DNA from: Coniosporium tulheliwenetii
Taxonomy: Eukaryota; Ascomycota; Dothideomycetes
DNA length: 64,000 bases
NCBI GenBank assembly: GCA_030247845.1
Contig: JAPDRP010000030.1
Location: 480,397 to 544,396 of the forward strand
Direction of reading: 5' to 3'
This document shows, piece after piece, positions 42,909-54,636 of this stretch (positions are counted from its first letter, which is position 1; each line of letters starts with the position of its first letter). A program made the position numbers and the translations under genes. The notes below the pieces were generated by a model that worked only from the letters and a program-made list of their open reading frames with translations, was not told the DNA's origin and searched no databases.

Positions 42909-44623
42909 ATGAGCAGCTGCGCCTCGCCAACAATGACCCCCACGGCTACACATTCAAGCACCCAATCGACCGATTTCACCAGACATAGCTCCCCTACCGG
43001 CAACGCGACCACCGACCAGTATACCGATCATGTAATCGAGCTCACTTCTTGCAATGTGACCAATGAGAGAGATTCTCAGCCTGAGATTGAACAAACGAAC
43101 TTGCCTCAGGCCGATGGCGGAAAGGATGCTTATTTGTTTTTGTGTGGATGTTTCATGGCCGAGGCTATGTGTTGGGGTGAGTCGAGTCCTTATCCTCTTA
43201 CTCTGAGATTTCAAAAATCATCTTGAGTTGTGTGAAAAGACTTCCAAGTCGAGACTCATTTCAACCATGTCAGTTGATCACCACTCATCATGTCTGGAGC
43301 TTTCCCGATAACAACTCTTTGAAATTCCCATACAGCACCAATAATCCGCAGTCATTGTAACACAAGCACTAATATTTACATATACTAGCTCTTCCATTCT
43401 CATATGGTGTTTTCCAAGACTACTATAGCAAAACATCCCCATTCTCCTCGCATCCCAACGGTATAGCGATAGTCGGAACCTGTGCCACAGGAATCCTCTA
43501 TCTCGGCGGTTCATTGGTCTATGCTGCCATCCATCGGTTTACTGCGTTCCAGAAATACTCCTCACTACTCGGCATTGCCATCATGAGCCTTTCGCTCGTC
43601 CTAGCTTCATTCGCTACAACCGTCTGGCAGTTGATTCTAACCCAGGGAGTGATGTTTGGAATTGGAGGATGCCTATTACTTTACACATCAATATATTTCC
43701 TTGACGGATGGTTCATTAAACGAAAAGGCCTTGCGTTCGGAGTTCTTTGCACTGGAAACGGTACGAAGCCTCCCGGACCAAATATAAGTCTTAAACTCAC
43801 ATATTAACACTACGATCTAGGGATTGCCGGCGCTACCGTCCCATTTATACTAAACTGGTCACTCACAACTTACTCTTACCGTACAACCCTCCGCAGCTGG
43901 GCAACAATAATCTCAGTTCTCACCCTTCCTCTCCTCCCCTTCCTGAAACCTCGCATCCCACTCTCCAAATCCGCTCAACCCCGCCAGATCAGCTATCGCT
44001 TCATCCTAACGCCGACCTTCTGGCTCTACCAAATCGCCAACATCCTGGAAGGCCTAGGCTATTTCATTCCCACAATTTACCTCAGCACTTACGCACAACA
44101 ACTTGGTCTCTCGAGGTCAATAGGCTCCCTCCTCATCGCACTAGTAAACATCGCCTCCGTTTTCTCCCAAATAAGTCTCGGCTACCTCGTCGACCGTCTT
44201 CCCGTCTCAACAGTAATGCTCATCTCAGCATTGGGTTCCTCAATCGCAGTCTTCGCGTTCTGGGGAACAGCGACTTCCCTTCCTATGCTAATCATCTTCG
44301 CTCTCATGTACGGCGCTTTCGCTGGGGGTTTTACGAGTACGTTCATAGGTATGACGAAAGAGACGATTGCGAATACCGTTGGGGCTGATAGCGGGACTGT
44401 GTTTGGATTGTTTTGTGTTGGGAGGGGAATTGGTGCTGTTGCGAGTGGGCCGTTGAGTGAAGCCCTTCTCGCTCTGAATGAGAATAGCAAAAATGGGAAT
44501 GGTGGGTTTGCGCTGGGAAGTCTGGGGTATGGGACGGGATATGGGGCTTTGATTGTTTTTACCGGAATTAGTGCGCTTTGTGGGGGTTTGAGTTTTGTGG
44601 GGAAGAAGGTTAAGGTGTTATGA
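42909..44623 (+). CDS. MFS transporter, monocarboxylate transporter-like
   Basis: Exons 42909-43176, 43389-43760 and 43821-44623 sum to 1443 nt, 480 residues, with frame kept at both GT-AG junctions (introns of 212 and 60 nt). The N-terminus is about 65 polar, Ser/Thr-rich residues. Membrane helices follow from AYLFLCGCFMAEAMCWALPFSYGVFQ onwards. The first half includes the LPFSYGVFQDYY signature of fungal MCT-like carriers, then GIAGATVPF, and the second half has LGYLVDRLP and FGLFCVGRGIGAVASGP, typical motifs. Twelve membrane segments are likely. Substrate cannot be read; members of this group move small organic acids or remain uncharacterised. A stop upstream supports the chosen ATG. The palindromic MITE ends 216 bases upstream and could affect its promoter. 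Confidence 0.9.
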
Positions 44624-44687
44624 GGTTGCTGCAGTGTTGATATAGTAGTTAGTGAAGGGAATTGATTTCCTTATAAAGAGAATCACT

Positions 44688-45100
44688 AACGTACTCAATA
44701 AGCGAATTGGCTAGATAACGTAGGTGACGGGGTGATGCAACAGGCCACGTGTTGCAACAATAATCTATAGAATTGCAAAACACTTTGGTATACCATCCAA
44801 TGGACCACGATGCTCGTATCGCCGGTGCAATGGCCGAACTAGAATCGCAGCAGCCTCCGCAATATGCTGCAACTGCTAGAAAATGGAAGGTCGACAAGAG
44901 CACGCTATGGCGGCGCTACAAAGGCGAAACAGGCACGATTCAAGACGCCAACTCCTACGCGCGCCAGAAGCTCACAAGCGTACAGGAAGAAGCGCCTTTT
45001 GAGCATATAAACAAGCTCACAGACCGAGCTCTTCCGCCAACCCCGCAAATGGTCAAGAATATTGCTGAGGAGATTGCTAACACGAAGGGTGACGCCGTGC
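44688..45100 (+). pseudogene. pogo/Fot-type transposase N-terminal fragment
   Basis: Starts with a TA-preceded terminus ACGTACTCAATAAGCGAATT. From 44801 it encodes MDHDARIAGAMAELESQQ, then a psq-type helix-turn-helix (YAATARKWKVDKSTLWRRYKGETG) and LPPTPQMVKNIAEEIANTK, all standard at the start of pogo-family transposases. Homology ends near 45095, and the frame then runs antisense through the 3' end of the Ras gene, so the core and the right terminus are gone. The residual 45213 stop has no meaning. It was clearly cut at the boundary with the Ras gene. Confidence 0.8.
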
Positions 45101-45125
45101 TCCGTGCCCCGTGCCACATTCCGCT

Positions 45126-45916
45126 TCATAGAATTACGCACATGGGCTTGCGCTTATCACCGCCTCGTCGGCGGTCCTTATCGACCCTGTGTCTGTGGTC
45201 GTCTCTTTGGTAGTCGCGATGACGTTCACTCCTTGACCTGTCCTTGTGGCCACGATCTGACGACCCAGCAAACTGCTGTCGCTGCCGTCTCAATTGGCGG
45301 ACAACGTCGTAAAAGGCCTTCTCAACGTTGGCGCAGCTCTTCGCCGATGCTTCGACAAAACCGCATCCAAGTTCCCTCGCAAGTGCACTGCCCTCCAGTG
45401 TCGAAACTTCGCGCTCTGTCACTCGGTCACATTTGTTTCCAACCAACATGACTGGTGCCGGCCCGTACGAACCCGAGCCTCCTGGGGACGAACCAACTGG
45501 CGAGCCGGGATATGACAGCGGTCCAGAGTACAAAGATTCCTTGATTCGTTGTATCTGACGGTGGAACTTTTGGATGCACATGAATGACGATCTTGATGAG
45601 ATGCTGTAGACCAAGACAAAACCTTCACCGTCTCTTATCCATTGATCCCGCAACGCCGTATACCCCTCCTGCCCAGCGGTGTCAAGCACTTCCAGCATGC
45701 ACGATTGTCCGTCTATCTGGACTTGTTTGCGGTAGGAGTCTTCGATAGTAGGATCGTGGGTCTCGACGAAGTGATTTAAGCACAACTACGGTCTGCATGA
45801 GTAACAGCAACTTCCGCTCCAAAGAGCGAATCACGAACCTGAATGGTCAAGGCCGTCTTTCCGACGCCGCCGTCCCCAAGCACGACCAGTTTGTACAAAG
45901 TCATTTTGCCCGCCAT
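45126..45916 (-). CDS. Ras GTPase of the Ras-2/RasB type
   Basis: Exons 45916-45839 and 45785-45126 (53-nt intron) give 245 residues. All GTPase motifs are present: P-loop GDGGVGKTALT, switch I DPTIEDSY, DTAGQEGYTAL, NKCD, and EASAK. The insert between the last two switch regions and the Ser/Gly/Pro-rich stretch is as in fungal RAS-2/RasB. The long basic C-terminus (RGHKDRSRSERHRDYQRDD, then RRRGGDKRKP) ends in the CAAX box CVIL, for prenylation and membrane anchoring. Two unusual residues lie in the switches: His36 where Tyr is normal, and Gly67 where Glu is normal (Ras Tyr32 and Glu63 equivalents). Family members control hyphal growth and branching. Whether this is the only RasB in the genome cannot be told; the changes suggest a diverged paralogue. 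Confidence 0.9.
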
Positions 45917-47459
45917 GTTGTCGATGTTGTTGATTCGCCGCGTGCCAGTAATCTCGGTTTGATATGGTGAGGAATGGAAGCGCCAGAGACTTGGAGAAAT
46001 CCTGGCCGGTGATGAGGGACCGAGACCGAGCCAAAAGCTGGAAAAACATGAGTAGCCGAGCAACAGCTAGGAGGATGGCCGTGTAGGTACGAATGAGCGC
46101 AGAGCGATTGTGTATGCGGTTCGTCGACAATTGCTGGCTACAGCTCGACAGAGTTGTGAGGCAGTGGAGAAATTGTTGTACCACTAAAGTCACGCACTTC
46201 TCCGAGCTCCACACGTGGGATACACGTGAAAGCAGCGGTAGCAACAAATACTGATGTAGAAAAGTCCGATGATATCCCTTCCTCGAAGAAGACTTGCCCC
46301 CTTCAACATGACATGAGTTTCTAGTTGTGCCGCGGATACCACTGCATTCCCTCTCTCAAACTCGTAACACCTTCCTGTATCAATCCTAGGAGACGCCAGA
46401 TGATGCATACTGATATCGTTCCGATCTAGTGGAGAGCTCAATCGGGCGAAGGCTGTGGAGGCGTTGTTGCCTTGGCTGCAGAGAACGTCGCCATGGCTTG
46501 CATACGGGATCTCAGTCCCGAACCGCTAGCGAGGAACGAAGAGGCGTAGCATTCCAGGACGGCGGGTATGGAAAAGAACTCTCGGGTCCTGCCTTGACTC
46601 CCTAGATTAGCGGCGAGCGCCATGTTTACTCTACTTCCAGGATCAACGTGCGGAGATGTGGAAAGATGATCCTTAAACATGCATACCGATAGCAAGAGTG
46701 CCTGACGTGCACGTGTACATGCATGTTGCATGCATATGGCGCGGGTCTTGGCGTTTCCACAGATGCGGCACGGCTTGCTGAGCTCGGTGCAAGCCACGAC
46801 AACAGTACAGGGCTCACTGCTGCATGTCAGCACTTTTCTTGTGCACGGACAAATTTTGGTAGCCCCACCAGCCGAATGGATACAAAACATTGGGAAGGTC
46901 TGTTTCAATGAAATAATACCGTGATCGCGTTTCAGTCTCATCAAACCAGTTAAAAATACCATATTTCTATACATCACTGATCCAACCCCTCCTTCTGAGC
47001 CCACCATCTCGCACACGGCTGTGTAGTAGAAGCAGACAGCTGCAATCCGCCAGCTGAGTCGCGCAAGCCAAAACTCTCAGCTCCGAAAGCTCGACCGCTT
47101 ACCGCGAGCTGGAGCTTATCGGGCATCTGCACTCCATCGTGATGCTGTAGTGAGACTGCATATGTGAGGCTCGCGTGTGGCTGTCTGAACTGCGATGCAC
47201 GTAGCTATGCCGCAGGCCGATCGTCGATTCTTCGTTCAGCTGATGTCCGTGCATTTCGGCGACAATCGAACGGATTCCCGCAGCCCACGACCGGGGACTG
47301 ATATTTCAACATGGCTGTGGCAGAGAGAGCTAGCCTGCAGTGGATATGTTAATTCAATCATTAGCTGCCTCTGCTATTTTGGCACTGAATTCGCGAATTA
47401 CAAGATATAGAATTAAATCGGTCTATTACGGACGAGATCTAGAGCCTCCATGAAGGCCT
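45917..47459. other. Ras upstream region and unrecognised sequence
   Basis: 1.5 kb with no recognised gene. The 250 bases next to the Ras start are its likely promoter and leader. The minus-strand frames at 46438-47016 have no domain, irregular composition and no splice support. I see no repeat. Confidence 0.45.
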
Positions 47460-48490
47460 AAGCGGCAACAACAATAGTCTCGCCTTCCTCCTCACCGCCA
47501 GTACCGCCGCCATTAGGTATATCATCAGAGTTCTGCTCTGGGCCTATATTTCTTGACCTGTTGTTTCTCTTCCTACTTTGTGATTTCGTCCGAAGCCTTT
47601 CTTCCTGCATCTTCTTGAGATCGCTAAGAGAGAACACTCCCGGCCCTATTAGCTTCCTCCTGTTCCTCTTTGGCTTCGTTGCAAGAACCCTCTAACATCG
47701 AGGAGATCTGCACGCATGAGTTCATTCGTCACCAACAGCCTTTCAACCGTCGATGAGAGCTTCTGCGCATTACGCCGTTGCGGGGAGCCTGTGGACTCGC
47801 CACCGACCCTTTTCGTAAGCTTGCGCACCGAACGGGGAGTCTGCGGTGTACTATGCCCTGTGGAAACGGGACTAGGGTGTGCTACTTCAGGAGTGTTCTC
47901 ACCGGGCAAGAGACTGTAGACCACTCGTGGATTGAACGGGCCTAGTCCACTCTCCCTCCATCCAGAGGCGATCGTCGAAAGGGTGAAGATCTTGGCACGT
48001 GCTTGCTGAAGGATGTGCCAGAAGTTGTGTTTGCCAATGGTGAGGATCCCATGCGACAGTCGGACTCCTTCATCGACGGTATCACTATAGTAGTGCTGAT
48101 AGGGACCGAACACACCGACGTCCAGTGGCTGAAGATGGGGGTTGAATGGCTTGGCGTACAGAATGGGATGATCTTGTTATCAAAGTAGAGCTTGAGGAAC
48201 TCGTACGTCGTGTGGGTAGAATGGCCATCGATCATAAGTAGTCGGTACCCGCCCTGTGCAGTGGACTTGGCTTGGGGATCGAAATCTTGGCGTAGCCGTT
48301 GCAGCGCAATGTCGGAGTTGGTCCATTCATTCCCGGATACCCCAAAGAAGACTTCACCAGCCGTAGCACCATTGTACCAGCTCTGTTGATGCTGCTCTCC
48401 CTTGTAGATCACCAAGGGAGCGATCGCCCTTCCAGTAGCTGAGATGCATTCGATCACCGTAGCCGTTTCGCGGTTCTTGTCTGTTACCAC
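47460..48490 (-). pseudogene. pogo/Fot-type transposase C-terminal relic
   Basis: From 48490 the frame gives ETATVIECISATGRAIAPLVIYKGEQHQ and MIDGHSTHTTYEFL (the second catalytic block), then PSHSTPI. The frame breaks near 48155 and resumes with GVFGPYQHYYSDTVDEGVRLSHG (about 48125) and a Ser/Thr-rich tail. A further low-complexity part (RRKLIGPGVFSLSDLKKMQEE to a Gly/Glu-rich end) continues to 47460. The N-terminal helix-turn-helix domains are missing and the right flank is unrelated. It could be another piece of the family seen at 44688, but they do not overlap, so this cannot be tested. Confidence 0.77.
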
Positions 48491-48964
48491 ATTAGCTTAT
48501 CTTATGCCCTTAGACCTTACTTAACCCCTCATCCTGAACAAGCTGCTTTCTATCAAAGTCCTTGTGATAGATCATCTCAGAATGCATCCCCAGGCCAAGG
48601 AGAAACCCCTAGAGATACATGCGCGAATCCACCCAGCCCACACCCCATTCACTCCGACCTCTGATTCGCTCGCTTATTTTCCAGCCTTCAGCCCCCAGCT
48701 GCCCCCTTCGCAATCTCAAACGTCCCACATGCACCTCTGTCAAGCCGCCTATTAAGCCCCATCAGGCCTATTAAAAAAGTCTGTTTCCTGCTAGGGACTA
48801 GCCTCCGGAGACATTAAGTCGCCTTGCATATTGGTAGTTAGCGTTACGCGTTGCACGTGTTTTGTTTGGTTCTACGCGGACGCGAACGCGTCTTGCTGCG
48901 CACCACTTTCTTTAATCACAGTGATTTTCCTATTTTCTACCTCCTTTATAGAAATTCGTGCGCA
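48491..48964. other. Intergenic upstream of the OrsD-like gene
   Basis: 474 bases. In-frame open sequence precedes the chosen ATG from 48851, but the family normally starts at the MDLLQ-like position. No clear element. Confidence 0.4.
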
Positions 48965-50491
48965 ATGGATCTCCTTCAATACTTAGAGGATTATCAAGTA
49001 TGGGTCTGTGTCACCTGCGGTTTTGCTATTAACCCCGACCACTATGAAAACCACCTGAAGACGCGTCATGCCGACCACCCAAAGCTTGATTCTAAACAGA
49101 AAGTGCGTCTTTTAGTGATGGAACTTAGGCGGAAGCCGCTACTCAATCCTAAACACACTCTTCTCCCGGTTCCCGCGCCTGCCTCGCTTGCCATCCCTTT
49201 CCTTCCAATCCATGATGGCCTTGCTTGCCTGCAGTGTTCGTATGTCGCGCGTGCGGAGGTTTGCATGCGTAAGCATTGTCAAGAGAAGCATATCTCAGGA
49301 AGACGTCGCAGAGGTGGGCAACCTAAGGCTCTCGCAGCCGCTCCGCCGCGTTGGAAGAAGGTGGCATGCCAGCGTTTCTTCGTCAGTGGCCCCGGTAGCG
49401 GATTCTTCGCCGTCGTCTCGCCAGCTCAGCTCCAGGAGGAGGAAGATGCCCGGCGGCGCCGCGAGATGGCGCAGGCGCTCCCCGAGGCAGACTTTGTAAC
49501 GGCCCAGGTTGACGGGATGCTGGAGGAGGGCCTGCAAGAAGTAGACGCGTCGGAGAACCTCATCTTGGACAACGCCGCCCAGACAGAAGTGTCCCCATGG
49601 CTTGAGATGACACGATGGCCTCGGTACCTCCGAGGTTACAGCTTCGATGAAGTTGCTCCCTTGGGATCTCCGGCCGATCCCGCGACTGAGCCCTTACTAG
49701 CGGAGTTTGTCCAAAGCCTTGACCGGATTGTCGAGGAAGCGCACAAGTCCGTATGTGACGACAAAGTGAACGTGTTTGACCAGGCGCGGATCAACAGCTT
49801 CATCCAGCGCAGAAGAGCTTGGGACCGGCCATTGATGATCAAGCTTAAGAAGTCGACGTACCGAGGCTACAAGCTGGTTTGGCAACGGCTGATCTGCTTC
49901 GCGTACCGCACCGTTCAGCCAGCGCAGCGTGTTACCCTGTCGCACCAGTTGACTACCGCGCAGCTCACCCACCTCGACCAGATGATAGGGTATGGAGAGG
50001 AGCTGCTAGCCTTGAAGAATGAGGAGAAGCAAGGGGCGGAGAAGCATTGGGAGGGCCGGGATATGCTTCGTAAGGAGATCCAGTCCCAGCTAGACCGTGC
50101 ATGCCTCTTGTTCTGCATCTCGCTGCTGGACCACACCCTGAAAGGTGATCTCTTCGAGAGCGTCATTGTCGGGTTTCTAGCCGTGCTGGGGGTGGATCCG
50201 GAGAAGAAGATCTTCAGGGATGCATACTCATACACGGGATACCTGTCGGCCTTCGTCAAGATAGCACAGATGCTTGTTATCCAAAGGGCGGTAATGATGG
50301 CAGAGGATGGGGAGATTGACCATCCGGCGGACGTCTTGGACGAGATGAGGGAACGGTTCATGATCCACGGGAGCCGGTCGCCCTTCAACTGGGTGCTCCG
50401 ACTGCGAGCCTACGGGAAAAAGATCCGGAACACTACTACCAGCCTGGGTTACATCTACTGGTCGGACGACCATGAGAAGCTGACGTACAAG
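48965..50491 (+). pseudogene. OrsD-like (DUF3505) zinc-finger protein, truncated by a hAT insertion
   Basis: Starts MDLLQYLEDYQVWVCVTCGF at 48965. It has two C2H2-like fingers (VCVTCGFAINPDHYENHLKTRH; LACLQCSYVARAEVCMRKHCQEKH) and a long central region typical of OrsD/DUF3505 proteins, to residues matching LRAYGKKIRNTTTSLGYIYWSDD. At LTYK (50491) the frame enters the hAT inverted terminus, whose TGA is its stop; 509 residues remain. Family members usually continue (a QFRxMVHGL-like segment, often a RecQ-type helicase region). The sequence on the far side of the hAT (53432 on) does not clearly supply it, so the break is not a simple insertion. Function of the family is not established. Confidence 0.75.
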
Positions 50492-50753
50492 CAGTGATCG
50501 GAATGGTCTGGTCTGACTTGGTCTTGGTCTGGTCTAGACCGCCAAGACTTGGTCTGGTCTGAGGATTTCTCAAGACCATGGTCGGACCGGTCTTAATGGT
50601 CTGGACCGGTCTGGCTATAAATAGGTCGGGGTGGCTGAATCTTAGACTAATGCAGTTAGAACATTCAGTACGGAATGAACCCCTGAGTACAGCTGAGTTT
50701 TCCACTCACATAAAACAAACAAGTCCATAACACCCTGCTTGTATGCTATTGTT

Positions 50754-53272
50754 ATGGAGTCTTCAACTCCAACCTTACCGTCCCCATTGACTATAATGAT
50801 ACCAAATTCAACGTCTCTTACGCCATCTCCTGTCCCTACGTCGTCACCTACCCCTACTCTATCACCTGCCCTTGTTCAATATCACGAACCTCCAGATGAG
50901 TTCGTACAGGACCGTATCACGTACGTGAAACGCGCGACAATTGCAAAGAAGGGATTTCGTCTAGGTTCATCACACATCTGGAAGTATGGCCTCCAATACA
51001 TTCGAGGTAGCGATAAGAAAGAGGTGTATTACTGCCACGAGTGCACTGTTGGAAAGAACAAGCAAGAATTGTTTGTTATCAATGGAACTTCCAGGGCCAG
51101 AAATCACCTAGAACAGAAGCACCAGATTGATCCCCAGAGTGGCATCAAGAGGAAGGGTTCTGTACGGAAGTCTGTAATTGACCAGCAGAAGGATGCGGCT
51201 GCATCCAGTACCTTCTTCTGGAAGGACTCAGTTGAGAAGTTCAAAGAGCTTCTAATTCGTTGGATTGTATACTGCCATATTGCTTTCTTTCAATTGGAGA
51301 ATCGGTACTTTCGTGAACTACTCTTCTTTTTGAATCCGGCACTACTCAACCACCTCCCAAAGGCAGCCAGGACCATTCGAAGCTGGGTAATGAATGCCTT
51401 CATATCGAAGAAGCAACAGCTTAGGGAGGACCTATACCATTCACGGAGCAGAATCTCAATCTCTTTTGATCTCTGGACTTCACCAAACCCATATGCTATC
51501 CTAGGCGTCGTCGCTATGTGGATTGACGCTACTGGCAAGCGACGTGTTACCGTCTTGGGTATGCGACGTGTATACGGCGAACACACTGGGGAGAATCTTG
51601 GATCAGTTGTCCTTGAATTGCTGAAAGAATACAATATTGTCGGAGATCAGATTGGATACTTCATGCTGGATAATGCCTCGTCAAATGATACCGCTGTTGA
51701 ATTCGTACTCAAGGAGCTCTGCCCGTGGATGAAGTCAAAACAACGTCGCCATCGCCGGCTGCGCTGCTTAGGCCACATTATCAACCTCTGTTGCCAGGCG
51801 TTCCTCATGGGCCGGAACTGTGAGAAGTATCTTGCGAAGCTTGAAAAGCACTATCAACGCGGAGACTATACGAAGGTGGAAGAGCTCTGGAAGAAATTTG
51901 GATGTTTAGGTCGGCTTCATAACCTCGTGCGATACATTAGGCTTACTCCACAACGCCGTGAGGAGTTTGCTGCAATAATTATCGGCGGAGATCTCTCTGA
52001 ATTCGATGGGCTTGAGCTGATCCAGAACAACTCGACACGCTGGAATTCATGGTTTCATTCAATTACACGTGCGTTGAATGTTCGGGAACGTTTAGAGCTC
52101 TTCTCGGCTCGCCATGTACCTGGGAACAGTGGTGTATTCAATATTGAATAAGGAAAACAATATCGTCAATAGAAATCAATATTAAAACATCACTTTTAAA
52201 AAATAGCAGGATCTTTACATTTATTGAAAATAAATATACCCGTCTACCAGGGATTTTTGATATTCTTTAATATTGATTTATATTGATTAAGGATATTGAT
52301 CATATTGATATATTGAATACACCTCTGCCTGGGAAAGACTCTCAAGGGATTGCGAACTTTAAACTTGATGGACAGCACTGGTTCGAGCTTGAAAAGATTG
52401 AACTCGCTCTAAAAGACTTCTACGCTGCAACTTTGCTTTCTGAAGGTAAGAAGACGTCACTTGCTGACTGGTTTTCAACCCTGGACTGCCTTCTTCGAGA
52501 GATAAACGAGACGAAGGATCACTACCACGACATCCACACCGAGGACGATAATAACCTTACATGGAAGTACCTTCAAAGCTGCGCAGATGCCGCGTGGTCA
52601 AAATGCGCCGAGTACTACAACAACCAGCAGCTGAATTGGCAGAATCGATTCCCTGAAGATACTGACCTTCCACCGGCGTACTATGCGGCTCAAATCCTCG
52701 ATCCATATCGCAAGTGGGCGTGGTTCAGGCAAGAGTGGGTTCTTCACGGCGACGAAGAGGAGAAGAGGTGGTTTGATAACGCACAATCAGCGGTGAAGCA
52801 TCTCTGGGAGACAGAGTATAAGGGAAGGTACCCTGTTGAGATGCTACCACCACCGGCCAGGGAGGAGAGAGATCCTGACCCAGCATTTGATCGCCAGCGG
52901 GAACATAAGCGTATTCGAATAGACGCTCCGGTCTCCACAACTGATTTGTATGTACAATATATTTCTACCGACCGGCTCCATGACGAAGAGGCAGGTTGCG
53001 ATGACGCCATTGCGTACTGGCTATCCCGTTATGACTCCCAAAGAGATCTCGCTCGCTTCGCTCTGGATCTGTTTGCGATCTCACCTATGTCAGATGAGTG
53101 CGAACGTCTTTTTAGTAGCGCAAAGCTTACTATAGTTGATCGCCGTGGTAGGCTGAAGGCAGATATTATAGAAGCTTGTGAGTGTCTCCGGGCCTGGTAT
53201 GGAAAGCCTCAGGTTGAGGATAACAGTGATAGCGAGGATAGTGAGAATGACAACGATTGGATTGATAGCTAG
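50754..53272 (+). pseudogene. hAT transposase split by a MITE
   Basis: The first frame runs from ATG 50754. It has a Ser/Thr/Pro-rich start, then a BED-type finger (YYCHECTVGKN and RNHLEQKH), and SFDLWTSPNPYAILG, YFMLDNASSNDTAV and RCLGHIINLCCQAFL in the RNase-H-like core. It breaks at 52127. It resumes at 52336 in the same coding order with KDSQGIANFKLDG and continues to DEAGCDDAIAYWLSRY, SDECERLFSSAKL, and the dimerisation domain, ending 53272. The 209 bases between (201-bp MITE plus one 8-bp duplicate) account for the break: removing them leaves a continuous frame. The only damage I see is the insertion. Confidence 0.92.
52127..52327. mobile_element. 201-bp hAT-type MITE, copy 2, with 8-bp target duplication
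   Basis: Left end CAGTGGTGTATTCAATATTG, identical to copy 1 at 7943. Right end, read inwards, CAGAGGTGTATTCAATATAT. Flanking octamers are CCTGGGAA (52119-52126 and 52328-52335). It is AT-rich, with many ATATTGAT motifs, and has no ORF. The interior differs much from copy 1. Confidence 0.93.
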
Positions 53273-53431
53273 TAGTAAAATACATTTCCTCTCTTCCTTC
53301 CACTACTTCAGCCTCATTCTTGGCGGTCTTGTTGGTCGGACCGGTCCGACCAGACCGGTTGTTATGTAAGCAACTGGTCTGGTCTGGTCTGGGCCCCCAG
53401 ACCAGACCAGACCAGACCATTCCGATCACTG

Positions 53432-53914
53432 TTGCGGAGAGAGCGATCCATTTGCAGCTTCCAGATGACCGGGAGGAAGTGGAAGGCAAGCATTGCATCC
53501 GTTAATGCGTTGAATGTAATGATGATGTAGTATGTTTTTCCATCAGCTGCACATCTGCTGCTAGTATTCCATGGGTGTGAGCTGCCGCATTAAAATCCGA
53601 TCATGAGCTCAGAAAGTGTCGTCCAGATGATGATAGCTAGCTGTGACCTCCCAAACGAGTTTGCGAGTAAAGGCTTGTGGATCCATTCGTGCGATCTGGA
53701 GCGCAATGGATGATTTCGCCAGACACTGGACGAATACGCCCAGTAGGTGACTGGGGTATATGAGCTAGCACATTCGGACATTAGACTCAAACTCAGACTC
53801 AGACTCATGGATAATAGAACATAATGGAAGGACGCACTTTGTGATGCAAGGATAGTGACGATACTGCTAAAATGGCGCCATGACTTCCGAAGTTTGGAAT
53901 TCGTGTCACAGTCT
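53432..53914. other. Intergenic
   Basis: 483 bases between the hAT end and the C2H2 gene stop. A short ACTCAGACTCAGACTC repeat near 53785-53805. I cannot recognise the missing C-terminal part of the OrsD-like gene here. Confidence 0.45.
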
Positions 53915-54636
53915 TCACGAATGCCGATTCTCTAACCACCTAACCAGCTTCCCCACCGCTCCTTCTCTCAGCCTCTGGCCACACGCTCGACTACCTATAT
54001 GCTGGAAAAGCCCCGATAACTTCGAAAACACTGTCTCGCACGTTGGGCACCGAAAAGAATATGCTTCTAGATCTAAATTGCGACGTTCAAGCATGTAGTC
54101 GCGATATTCTTCGTCGATATAGTGCCGCCACTGATAACACATGGCAGCAGACTCGTTTAAGTCAAGGATATCGATTCCCGAGCCGCAGGTTCCGGATTCC
54201 AAATGGATAATCATGCCGGCGTAAGTGGTGAATGTTCTAGTGCAGCCGCAACACCCTACGGAGCGGTCAAGGTGGACCATTTTGTGCTGGACATGGTTAT
54301 TCTCGCATACGATCATCGATATAGCTGTTGGCATCTACTTACGTGTTCCAGGTTACTTGTGCTGTCGAAATGCCGCTCACATTTCGTGCATACATTCTCC
54401 TCCTTCAAATGCTCCAGATACTCTTGACACTTAGGTGTCCATACCATGCCTTCCCCGTCATCACATCCTTGACATACGATCCTGTGGCGTGTGCGGCGGT
54501 GATGCTGCAATAATTCCTCCCAAGAAGAACCATCAAAGGAACAGACAGGGCAGTAATGGTGGCTCGGGGAGTCTTCATAGTGCTGCTGCCTTGTTCGAAC
54601 GCTGGAGAATCGCTTATCACAGCGGTGGCAGTACAC
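53915..54636 (-). CDS. C2H2 zinc-finger protein
   Basis: Exons 54636-54343 and 54286-53915 (56-nt intron, phase 0) give 221 residues. The N-terminus MYCHRCDKRFSSVRTRQQHYEDSPSHH is a finger. A second is HYCPVCSFDGSSWEELLQHHRRTRH. VCTKCERHFDSTSNLEHHKMVH is completed by the splice. CCGCTRTFTTYAGMIIHLESGTC and the final FRCPTCETVFSKLSGLFQHIGSRAC follow. The ordered fingers and the ending VGKLVRWLENRHS match a family of small ascomycete C2H2 proteins that I know only by pattern. There is no nuclear localisation signal that stands out. It may bind DNA or RNA; the target is unknown. The gene is intact despite hAT and Tc1 neighbours. Confidence 0.85.

Larger units (their letters stand above)
50492..53431 (+). 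mobile_element. hAT element with (GGTCTG)n subterminal repeats
   Basis: Both ends read inwards as CAGTGATCGGAATGGTCTGG, at 50492 and 53431, followed by many GGTCTGGTCTG repeats inside each end. The flanking octamers CGTACAAG and TTGCGGAG do not match, so there is no target duplication. It contains a transposase that is interrupted by a 201-bp MITE. Confidence 0.9.

Noticed and set aside
46438..47016. Minus-strand ORF of 192 residues upstream of the Ras gene
   Set aside because: No motif, patchy composition and no intron support; probably chance.
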